DNA of 20,411 nt from Candidatus Aminicenantota bacterium (lineage in GTDB: Bacteria; Acidobacteriota; Aminicenantia; Aminicenantales; Aminicenantaceae): the NCBI GenBank assembly GCA_030627155.1, contig DAOUSP010000007.1, positions 1-20,411 of the forward strand, given 5' to 3'. Position numbers and translations under genes: made by a program. Positions 14,224-20,411 of this stretch are shown one piece after another. Every line of letters starts with the position of its first letter. Position 1 is the first letter of the stretch. Under the pieces are notes generated by a model. That model did not search any database. It was not told where the DNA came from and was given only the letters and a program-made list of their open reading frames with translations.

Positions 14224-15084
14224 ATGAAAAAATTACGGACTATTCAAAAAGAAATAGTGCTTTCTGGAGTTGGAATCCATTCTGGCGCAAAAGTGGACCT
14301 TCATTTGAAGCCTTCTGATTCTGGAAGAATCGTTTTCTTGCGGACCGACTTGAATGGTTTGGAATTCCATATGGATCCGTGCAATGTTGAAGTGAAAAAC
14401 AGTACTAATTTGAAAGGAAACGGGCAGAAGATTCAAACCATCGAGCATTTAATGGCCTCGCTTTATATTTTTGGGATAGATAGCTTACTGATTTCTTTAA
14501 ATGCTATTGAAATCCCTATCTTGGATGGAAGTGCTCTGCCCTTTGTGGATGCCCTCTTTGAAGCAGGGTTCGAAGAGCTTTCTGAAGAAAAGAAGATAAT
14601 ACGAATCCGTAAGCCATTCGTTGTTGAGGATAAAAATAGTGCGGTCTATGTTGAGCCAGATAAAAATTTAAGAATAACTTATTTCATAGATTACCCACAT
14701 CCACTTATTCAGAAACAAAATTTAAGTGTTTTAGTTACAAAGAAACATTTTGTCCAGGAAATTGTCCCGGCTCGAACGTTTGGCTTTTTAAAGGATGTTG
14801 TAGCTTTAAGAGCACAAGGACTGGCTCTTGGGGGGTCACTAAAGAATGCAATTGTTCTTGATGATACTGGAATAATTAATGGGCCATTGAGGTTTCCGGA
14901 TGAATTTGTCCGTCATAAAATCCTTGATTTTGTTGGAGACTTATCGGTTATGGGGTTCCCTATAATCGGTCACTTCCGTGCAGATAGAGCTGGTCATCCT
15001 CTTCACATAAAAACTGTTCACTTTCTTTTAGAACACCCAAAGTACTGGGAGTTTGTAAGTGAAATTGAATCACCGTATGATTGA
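14224..15084 (+). CDS. lpxC: UDP-3-O-acyl-N-acetylglucosamine deacetylase
   Basis: A 286-residue zinc amidase that performs the committed step of lipid A synthesis in the cytoplasm. The three zinc ligands are His75 (IEHLMA), His231 and Asp235 (VRHKILDFVGDL), matching E. coli His79, His238 and Asp242. The catalytic His258 (GHFRADRAGHPLH) matches His265. The N-terminal RTIQKEIVLSGVGIHSG and the ILDGSALPFVDAL segment are typical. The protein is a stand-alone enzyme, not fused to FabZ, and a little shorter than E. coli LpxC (305). ATG 14224 gives the standard N-terminus; no ribosome binding site precedes it. It is the clearest sign that this organism makes lipopolysaccharide. glmU, which supplies UDP-GlcNAc for the same pathway, follows shortly. 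Confidence 0.97.
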   Translation: MKKLRTIQKEIVLSGVGIHSGAKVDLHLKPSDSGRIVFLRTDLNGLEFHMDPCNVEVKNSTNLKGNGQKIQTIEHLMASLYIFGIDSLLISLNAIEIPILDGSALPFVDALFEAGFEELSEEKKIIRIRKPFVVEDKNSAVYVEPDKNLRITYFIDYPHPLIQKQNLSVLVTKKHFVQEIVPARTFGFLKDVVALRAQGLALGGSLKNAIVLDDTGIINGPLRFPDEFVRHKILDFVGDLSVMGFPIIGHFRADRAGHPLHIKTVHFLLEHPKYWEFVSEIESPYD

Positions 15085-15178
15085 AAATTATTTTCTTAAA
15101 GCATATTTTTTCCAATGTTTTTATGACATCATCTGTTTTATGCAGTAAATTCTGAAGATTCCAAGATAGATATTATTC

Positions 15179-15207
15179 TTGTCAAAACCGTTGTTCTGAT
15201 GTAAAAT
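15179..15207 (+). promoter_or_regulatory. Sigma70-type promoter of the TPR-glmU pair
   Basis: TTGTCA (15179-15184), a 17-bp spacer, then TAAAAT (15202-15207), about 30 bp before the ribosome binding site at 15237-15242. It separates this pair from lpxC transcriptionally, though read-through is possible. Confidence 0.65.
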
Positions 15208-15248
15208 TATTCAAATTGTGATTGAATTTATTAGAAGGGAGGCCAAGA

Positions 15249-15761
15249 GTGGCTGAAGAAAAAGAGAAAATCAAAAAGAATCAATATGAAAAGGCATTGG
15301 ACTCTTATAGCCGAGCCATCAAGGCTTTCCGAAAAATGAATTATGAAAAATCCTCTGAGTTGCTGGATTCTTTTATAAAAACATATGATTCAGAAAAGGA
15401 ACTTGTGAACCGTGCGAAGATTTACCTTGCTATATGCCAGGAGCGGATGAAAAAGGAAGTTATCCCATTAAAAACATTTGATGATTATTATCAATATAGT
15501 GTCTACAAAATAAATCAAGGGGATTATGAAGAAGCCGTGGAACTTTTAAAAAAAGCGTTAGAGATTAATCCAAACGAAGGAAAAGTATTCTACTTGTTGG
15601 CTGATGCTTACTGTTTGATGGGAAAAACAGAGGAATGTTTGGATAATCTAAAGAAGGCGATTCGTATAGACAAGTTTTTTGCCATACTAGCTCAAAATGA
15701 GCGGGATTTTGAGTCTATAAAGAATGACAAGAAATTTAAACTGATAGTAAGGATGGCATGA
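15249..15761 (+). CDS. TPR-repeat protein coupled to glmU
   Basis: A 170-residue, all-helical, lysine-rich protein with no signal peptide, so probably cytoplasmic. The clearest tetratricopeptide repeats are at about 78-145 (INQGDYEEAVELLKKALEIN, then VFYLLADAYCLMGKTEECLD). An earlier degenerate repeat pair covers about 15-65, and a terminal TPR-like segment (FAILAQNERDFESIKNDKKF) closes the protein. TPRs mediate protein binding; the partner is unknown. The start is taken as GTG 15249, because GGGAGG at 15237-15242 lies 6 nt upstream; an in-frame TTG at 15222 would sit before that site. The stop codon overlaps the glmU start (ATGA), so the two proteins are translationally coupled and may act together in UDP-GlcNAc supply or its control, which is inference. 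Confidence 0.8.
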   Translation: MAEEKEKIKKNQYEKALDSYSRAIKAFRKMNYEKSSELLDSFIKTYDSEKELVNRAKIYLAICQERMKKEVIPLKTFDDYYQYSVYKINQGDYEEAVELLKKALEINPNEGKVFYLLADAYCLMGKTEECLDNLKKAIRIDKFFAILAQNERDFESIKNDKKFKLIVRMA

Positions 15762-17137
15762 GCCAAGAATTTGTCGCACTTATTTTGGCTGCTGGCAAGG
15801 CAACCAGATTTAAATCAAAAAAAAACAAGCTCCTTCATTTACTTTTAGGGAAACCTATGATTCAGCTGGTGTTAGATTGTGTCTTTAAGTTAGGCCCCAA
15901 AAAAGTATACATGGTTGTCGGACACCAAAGGGAGATTCTTGTAAAAGAACCTTTTGCCAAACATATTACCTTTGTAACCCAAGAAGAACAATTAGGGACA
16001 GCCCATGCTGTGCTTGCAGCTAAAGAAGCCCTAAAACAGGCGGAAGCAGACAATGTATTTATAATGAACGGAGATTTGCCAATAATAAGGCCTGAAACAC
16101 TAAAACCGCTGTTAGATATTCATAAAAAAGAAAGGAATACGTTGACATTTTTAACAGCAGACATGGAAGACCCTTCGGGTTTTGGACGAATCATTCGAGA
16201 CGAAAAAGGCAGAATTAAGGTTGTGGAAGAGAAAGAATTGACGCCTTCCCAGAAAGCAATCAAAGAGGCCAATGTGGGAATTTATATTTTTAAGATTAAT
16301 GAACTTCTTCAGGCCCTTCCCAAGATTTCCAATAAGAACAAAAAAGGCGAGTATTATCTGACGGATATTATAGAAATTTTATCTTTCCAAGGTAAAAAAG
16401 TCAGGCCTTGTAAAAGTCCTTATGGAAAAGAGATTGTCGGCATCAATGATAGATTTGAACTTGCGCAAGCTGTCGATATTCTTCGAAAACGCAAGATTAA
16501 ATCTCTTGCTGAAAAGGGAGTTACTGTCTATGATACATCATCAACATGGATTGACCTTGACGTGAAGATAGGCCGGGATACAGTTATATATTCATCGGTG
16601 GTTATAGAAGGAGAGACTGTTATTGGGAGCAACTGTCAGATTGGTCCTTTTGTCCATATCATTGGTTCAAAAATTGGAAACAATGTACGAGTCTTGACCT
16701 CTTCAATGATTGAAGAAAGTACAGTTGAGGACGAGGTTCAGATTGGCCCTTTTACACACATGAGGCCTAAAACAATTCTACGTCAGGGTTCAAAAGTTGG
16801 GAATTTCGTTGAGATGAAAAACACAGTATTTGGACGGAAATCCAAGGCAAATCACGTTTCCTATTTAGGAGACAGTAAAATTGGCGACATGGTTAATATA
16901 GGGGCAGGGACTATTACTTGTAATTATGACGGAGTGAAGAAACATAAAACACTGATTGAGAATGGAGTTTTTGTAGGCTCAGGAACAGAGCTTGTAGCGC
17001 CAGTTAAAGTTGGAAAAAATGCTTATATAGGTGCAGGGTCGACAATCACCAAAGATGTTTCTCCTGAAGCCCTTGCTCTGGCTCGCTCGCGTCAAACTGA
17101 AAAGCCGGGCTGGGTGCGTCGAAAAAGAAAAAAATAA
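15758..17137 (+). CDS. glmU: Bifunctional GlmU: GlcN-1-P acetyltransferase / GlcNAc-1-P uridyltransferase
   Basis: A 459-residue enzyme making UDP-GlcNAc for peptidoglycan and lipid A. The N-terminal uridyltransferase domain (about 1-230) has the nucleotide-binding LILAAGKATRFKSKKNKLLH (8-27), EEQLGTAHAV and NGDLPI. The C-terminal left-handed beta-helix (about 255-459) holds the acetyltransferase, with the catalytic His366 (E. coli His363) in KANHVSYLGDSKIGD and the GAGTITCNYDG signature after it. The first motif departs from the usual GxGTRM...PKVLH (Ala for Gly, Phe for Met, Asn for Pro), but the key Arg and Lys remain. Length matches E. coli (456). It overlaps the upstream TPR gene by 4 nt, and its stop is one base from the end of the convergent receptor gene. 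Confidence 0.97.
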   Translation: MSQEFVALILAAGKATRFKSKKNKLLHLLLGKPMIQLVLDCVFKLGPKKVYMVVGHQREILVKEPFAKHITFVTQEEQLGTAHAVLAAKEALKQAEADNVFIMNGDLPIIRPETLKPLLDIHKKERNTLTFLTADMEDPSGFGRIIRDEKGRIKVVEEKELTPSQKAIKEANVGIYIFKINELLQALPKISNKNKKGEYYLTDIIEILSFQGKKVRPCKSPYGKEIVGINDRFELAQAVDILRKRKIKSLAEKGVTVYDTSSTWIDLDVKIGRDTVIYSSVVIEGETVIGSNCQIGPFVHIIGSKIGNNVRVLTSSMIEESTVEDEVQIGPFTHMRPKTILRQGSKVGNFVEMKNTVFGRKSKANHVSYLGDSKIGDMVNIGAGTITCNYDGVKKHKTLIENGVFVGSGTELVAPVKVGKNAYIGAGSTITKDVSPEALALARSRQTEKPGWVRRKRKK

Positions 17138-17138
17138 T

Positions 17139-19958
17139 CTACCATTTCACCTTAATCATCATCCTTGCTTGCCGAGGTTGCTGCCTTCCCCAAACCTGGC
17201 CAAAAATAGGGATATCTTCTTTAACATAAGAAATAGGTTTTTGGCTGTTGAAAAGGTTGAAAATATCGAAGCGCAAAATGAGTGAAAGGTCTTTTGCGAA
17301 AGAGAATGCTTGGAGTTTAAATTCTTTTTCTGCTCCAATGTCCAGATAATAGTGTGAGGGTGTTTTTCTTGAACCTCTTCCTTCAGGGAAAGAATAATAT
17401 CCTCCAAAAAAAGGCACATAACCAAGTTTTTCCCAGTAGTATCCTGATATCCATTCAAAGAGTGCAGAAAAGGTAAAGCCATATGGTCCTAAAAGAAAAG
17501 TGTTGATTTTGATGTTGTGATCAACTGAATAGGGAAGTTTACCGTACCAACCTTCATCTCCGATTCCTCGCCCGCCTAACCCGCCAAGAGCCCAGTCAAC
17601 ATAGTCTTTGTATTCTTTGAATTCAGGAAGGTCAGGAATATATATATGGTTTCCAAAAAGTCCAAGGAAGTTTGTGCTGCCTTCCTCCTGAGACCAGGAC
17701 CCAGTTTCTGTCTGTCCAGGATTAGTTCCCTTGGCTGAAGAAAAGCAGTATGAGGCGTTAAGAAAGAATCGAGAGCCAATTTTCCCTGTAAGTTCGAATT
17801 CAATCCCTTTATAATCTCTCCCTTTGAGCTCGAAATTATCATATAGAAATTTATAGCCGGTTACTGGGTCAAAGACAGCCAATACTTCGAGCAAGTCTTT
17901 TGCATGCGAACGGACATAACGTGCTGAAATATACCAGTTGAGCCCTAATTTCCTGTCGAACCCAATAAGATAACGGGTAAGAAAGTTAGGACTCATTCCT
18001 TCTGCTACTTCGAATGGCTGTAATTTTTGCTCGTTCTCAAAACGCCAGTTTGAAGTATCATGAATAGCTTCTTCGGAAGGATTTGCTTGACCTTGCCACC
18101 TGTAAGTACGGAATGTCAGCCCGGCTCCTGTATTAAAAAGTCCTAAAGGCATTGTTGTGATAACGTCTGAAAATCTTCCCCAGCCAAATTTTAAGATATT
18201 CTCTCCATTCCCTGTTAAATCTACAGAGAGAGAGAAACGAGGAGATAGGAAGTCATTTAAATTCCAGGACCATAGCTTTTTGTTTTGGTTGTCAAGACAG
18301 AGTTGGGTTTGGCTGCGGATTCCTATCATCATGGAAACACGACCCCATGAGACTTTGTCTTTGAAGAAAAACCCCATTCCCCGGGCAGAATTGATGAAAT
18401 TAAAATCACCGTATTCGTAAAAAAGTGTTGGAGTCCCTGTTCCTCCTTTCCATGTATCAAAGTAATACTTTGTTCCGCTGTCAAATCCGTTTTCTGGAAA
18501 AAGGTCTTCGCTTTTCCCAGTGAAATCAACGGCAAATTCTGAAGAGAAAGCATAGTATTCCAGTCCAAGATTGAATTCATGGTGTCCGATGGTTTCTGTT
18601 TCAACGTATTTGGTGAGCTTGAGATTGAAATCGAATCTTTTTTGATTGTCTGTGACATTCCCATAAGAGTTGTGGATGCTCCTGGCTAAATCTTCGATAT
18701 AATATTGAGCAGGCCCCAAATCTTTTTTCAAAGGTTCAATCAGAGAATCTCTTCTGACTTGGCCAAAACCCGCCTCAATGAAAGTAGAATTGTTAAGGAT
18801 TCCTTTATAGTTGATTCTGAATATGAAATCTGTGAAATGTTTATCCTCGAATAGTTCGGGGATTCCAATTCCTCCTTTTTGCCACAAAGACTTATGAAGA
18901 ATAGTTGTTGCTGAAATGTTATGCAAATCTGTAATGGCATAGCTTAGCTTTGTGAAAAGATTGTTGCTTCGTGTAGATTTTTCTCCGCTGGGAATGAAAA
19001 AGTAATCAACTGTGCTATCCCGCGTCTCTTCTCTGTCGATAAAGAGGTTGTCAGAAAGGAAAAACCACAATTTATCCTTAATCAAAGGGCCTCCAAGATT
19101 GATATACCAGTTGTAGTTTGAGAAATAATCAGGTTGGCTGGCAGTTGCAAGTTGATCTTGGTGTGTGGCCTGGAATATTTTATCTGTTAATAAGAGAGAA
19201 AATTCCCCGGAAATGTCATTACTTCCTGATTTTGTGACCATGTTAATTATTCCGCCATATGCAGGTCCAAATTCTGGGCTGAATGGGTCGGAGATAACTT
19301 GAATCTCATCGATGGAGTCGAAATTCAACTGCATCCCTGAATTTCTTAGTCTTACGCCACTGATAGATATGCCGTCAATAATCCAGTTGTTTCCTTCTTC
19401 TCCTTCGCCACGGAAACTCGGTTGCCCTTCAATGGATGTTCCCCGGCGTGTGTTTATACGGACTCCGGTCACTCCAGGGGTAAGCTTTATAGCATCTACA
19501 ACAGTTCGATTTGCAGAAGGAAGTTTTTCGAGTTCTTCACGGCCTAAATGAAAACTTGTATCAGAAGAAGTTTTGTCAATCATTGGAGAAGGAGCGCTCA
19601 CGAAGATTTCTTCTTTTATTTCTGAGATTTCCATGACAACCACTAAATCTGTAACTGTGCCCAAGCGGATAAGAACTTCTTTTTGAACAACAGGATTGAA
19701 TCCATTGAGATTAAAACTCAGAGTGTATGTTCCCACAGGGAGGAGAGGGAAATAAAAGTTTCCGTTCTTTAATGAATAAACTTTCCGGACTCCTTGAAGA
19801 CTGGGGCTTTTTAATGTTATCGCAACCCCATGAAGACCTTCTTCAGTTTCAGTTATCACTTTTCCCTTGATTTCGCCTGTCTCTATGGCAAAACACAAAT
19901 GAAAGAGCAAGAGAAAAATGACCGAAGCAAATAAAATATGTTTGTATTTAATCATCAT
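17139..19958 (-). CDS. TonB-dependent outer-membrane receptor with carboxypeptidase-regulatory-like domain (Oar-like)
   Basis: A 939-residue outer-membrane transporter. Residues 1-24 form a signal peptide (hydrophobic core FASVIFLLLFHLCFA). A carboxypeptidase-regulatory-like beta-sandwich follows (about 28-112, GEIKGKVITETEEGLHGVAI). A TonB-box-like EEIFVSAP (117-124) leads into the plug (about 125-250, with LPSANRTVVDAIKLTPGV, FRGEGEEGNNWIIDG and IINMVTKSGSND). The rest is a 22-strand-type barrel ending in the conserved DIFNLFN segment and a terminal aromatic (VKW), as expected for BAM-dependent insertion. The family resembles Oar proteins of Myxococcus and the many such receptors in Acidobacteriota and Aminicenantota. 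The substrate cannot be read; no SusD partner follows. ATG 19958 gives the signal peptide directly; a second ATG follows at once. A promoter and palindrome lie just upstream. Confidence 0.92.
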   Translation of the reverse strand: MMIKYKHILFASVIFLLLFHLCFAIETGEIKGKVITETEEGLHGVAITLKSPSLQGVRKVYSLKNGNFYFPLLPVGTYTLSFNLNGFNPVVQKEVLIRLGTVTDLVVVMEISEIKEEIFVSAPSPMIDKTSSDTSFHLGREELEKLPSANRTVVDAIKLTPGVTGVRINTRRGTSIEGQPSFRGEGEEGNNWIIDGISISGVRLRNSGMQLNFDSIDEIQVISDPFSPEFGPAYGGIINMVTKSGSNDISGEFSLLLTDKIFQATHQDQLATASQPDYFSNYNWYINLGGPLIKDKLWFFLSDNLFIDREETRDSTVDYFFIPSGEKSTRSNNLFTKLSYAITDLHNISATTILHKSLWQKGGIGIPELFEDKHFTDFIFRINYKGILNNSTFIEAGFGQVRRDSLIEPLKKDLGPAQYYIEDLARSIHNSYGNVTDNQKRFDFNLKLTKYVETETIGHHEFNLGLEYYAFSSEFAVDFTGKSEDLFPENGFDSGTKYYFDTWKGGTGTPTLFYEYGDFNFINSARGMGFFFKDKVSWGRVSMMIGIRSQTQLCLDNQNKKLWSWNLNDFLSPRFSLSVDLTGNGENILKFGWGRFSDVITTMPLGLFNTGAGLTFRTYRWQGQANPSEEAIHDTSNWRFENEQKLQPFEVAEGMSPNFLTRYLIGFDRKLGLNWYISARYVRSHAKDLLEVLAVFDPVTGYKFLYDNFELKGRDYKGIEFELTGKIGSRFFLNASYCFSSAKGTNPGQTETGSWSQEEGSTNFLGLFGNHIYIPDLPEFKEYKDYVDWALGGLGGRGIGDEGWYGKLPYSVDHNIKINTFLLGPYGFTFSALFEWISGYYWEKLGYVPFFGGYYSFPEGRGSRKTPSHYYLDIGAEKEFKLQAFSFAKDLSLILRFDIFNLFNSQKPISYVKEDIPIFGQVWGRQQPRQARMMIKVKW

Positions 19959-19972
19959 GTCTTGGGCAAAAG

Positions 19973-19996
19973 CAGGTAAAAAATTTATTTTACCTG
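19973..19996. repeat. 9-bp inverted repeat at the receptor gene's predicted transcription start
   Basis: CAGGTAAAA (19973-19981), a six-base loop, then TTTTACCTG (19988-19996). It overlaps the predicted +1 of the receptor gene, where an operator would act. On the minus strand it is followed by only CTTTTG, so it could alternatively be a weak intrinsic terminator for the inositol phosphate synthase gene. Confidence 0.65.
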
Positions 19997-19997
19997 T

Positions 19998-20025
19998 TTT
20001 ATAATTTCATAATGAAGATTGTCAG
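19998..20025 (-). promoter_or_regulatory. Sigma70-type promoter of the TonB-dependent receptor gene
   Basis: On the minus strand: CTGACA (20025-20020), a 16-bp spacer, then TATAAA (20003-19998). The start is expected near 19991, inside the adjacent inverted repeat and about 33 nt before the ATG. It begins immediately after the stop codon of the upstream gene. Confidence 0.55.
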
Positions 20026-20028
20026 GGA

Positions 20029-20411
20029 TTAAGATTTAACCTTTTTTGTTTTTTCTTTCTTTTTCCCGTAATTCTTGATGAATTCCTCAGTCTTGGCTTT
20101 TGCCTCTGTGTCTGTGAATTGTTTTGGTGGCGTTTTCATGAAATAGGAGGCTGGTGCGTAAAGGGCACCAGAAATGCCGTGATTAAGAGCTAATTTACAG
20201 CACCGGATTGCGTCGATTACGACTCCTGCCGAGTTTGGTGAGTCTTCAACAGACAGACGACAATCCAGGTAAGTAGGGACATTGCCAAAATGGCGGCTTT
20301 CAATACGAAGGAAGCAGATTTTATTATCTTTTTGCCATGGAACATAATCACTTGGTCCGACGTGAATATTGTCAGAATCAATATTCAAACCTCTTGCTTT
20401 AATCTGAGAAG
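20029..20411 (-). CDS. myo-Inositol-1-phosphate synthase, C-terminal part (5' end beyond the right edge)
   Basis: The open frame enters from the right edge and ends at TAA 20029; about 127 residues are visible. The segment IHVGPSDYVPWQKDNK, then RLSVEDSPNSAGVVIDAIRCCKLA and a YFMKTPP segment are characteristic of NAD-dependent inositol-1-phosphate synthase, which converts glucose 6-phosphate to inositol 1-phosphate. The SPNSAG-VVIDAIR segment lies near the active site in known structures. The tail (about 20 residues) is unusually lysine-rich, ending in KKKEKTKKVKS. The product would feed inositol phospholipids or inositol-based solutes. Apparent in-window starts such as TTG 20388 are internal codons, since the frame stays open to the edge. 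The receptor gene follows on the same strand but has its own promoter. Confidence 0.88.
   Translation of the reverse strand, partial: SQIKARGLNIDSDNIHVGPSDYVPWQKDNKICFLRIESRHFGNVPTYLDCRLSVEDSPNSAGVVIDAIRCCKLALNHGISGALYAPASYFMKTPPKQFTDTEAKAKTEEFIKNYGKKKEKTKKVKS

Noticed and set aside
15222..15248. TTG 15222 as the start of the TPR protein
   Set aside because: The only good ribosome binding site lies downstream of it and is spaced for GTG 15249.
1..20411. CRISPR arrays, insertion sequences, toxin-antitoxin or phage-defence genes
   Set aside because: No regularly spaced repeats, transposase motifs or defence-family proteins are visible; the only mobile signal is the recombinase fragment at the left edge.

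Overview
This AT-rich window (roughly 35-40% GC by eye) looks like a chromosomal segment of an uncultured or little-studied diderm bacterium. LpxC shows that lipid A is made. A large TonB-dependent receptor with an N-terminal carboxypeptidase-regulatory-like domain shows an outer membrane. A DRG-like TGS GTPase, an inositol-1-phosphate synthase and an orphan larB complete the picture. This mix fits the Acidobacteriota/Aminicenantota neighbourhood better than Proteobacteria, Bacteroidota or CPR lineages, but that placement is an inference; no rRNA is present. Promoters are readable and close to the sigma70 consensus (TTGACA/TATAAT with about 17-bp spacers).

Layout. The left edge (1-390) holds the first 19 codons of a serine recombinase, read leftward out of the window. 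It is followed by about 330 bp of hairpin-rich non-coding DNA and a tRNA-Pro(CGG). This looks like one end of a mobile element lying against the 3' end of the tRNA gene. Positions 603-1592 encode a leftward DRG/Obg-like GTPase with a TGS domain, which shares a divergent promoter region with gyrB-gyrA (1857-6708, rightward). A long-chain acyl-CoA synthetase follows (6821-8602).

The leftward block 8697-14049 reads, in transcription order, larB, dnaG, rpoD, a CAU-anticodon tRNA (probably tRNA-Ile2), and a CdsZ-like coiled-coil zinc-ribbon protein. dnaG-rpoD is the core of the classical macromolecular synthesis operon, here without rpsU in front of it. A perfect -35 with a good -10 precedes dnaG, and the tRNA has its own promoter.

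The rightward block 14224-17137 is envelope biogenesis: lpxC (lipid A), then a TPR protein translationally coupled (ATGA overlap) to bifunctional glmU (UDP-GlcNAc, the precursor of both lipid A and peptidoglycan). glmU ends one base from the end of the convergent TonB-dependent receptor (17139-19958, leftward). The right edge holds the C-terminal part of myo-inositol-1-phosphate synthase (leftward, running out of the window).

Most of the window is housekeeping. The points most worth a second look are the recombinase/tRNA junction with its TTC-loop hairpins, the DRG-like GTPase with an altered G3 motif, palindromic sites filling the gyrB promoter spacer and covering the predicted start site of the TonB receptor, and the tRNA-Ile2 identity call. 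I found no clear evidence for a wholly new multi-gene system inside this window; if one exists, the likeliest place is the mobile element that starts at the left edge and continues beyond it.
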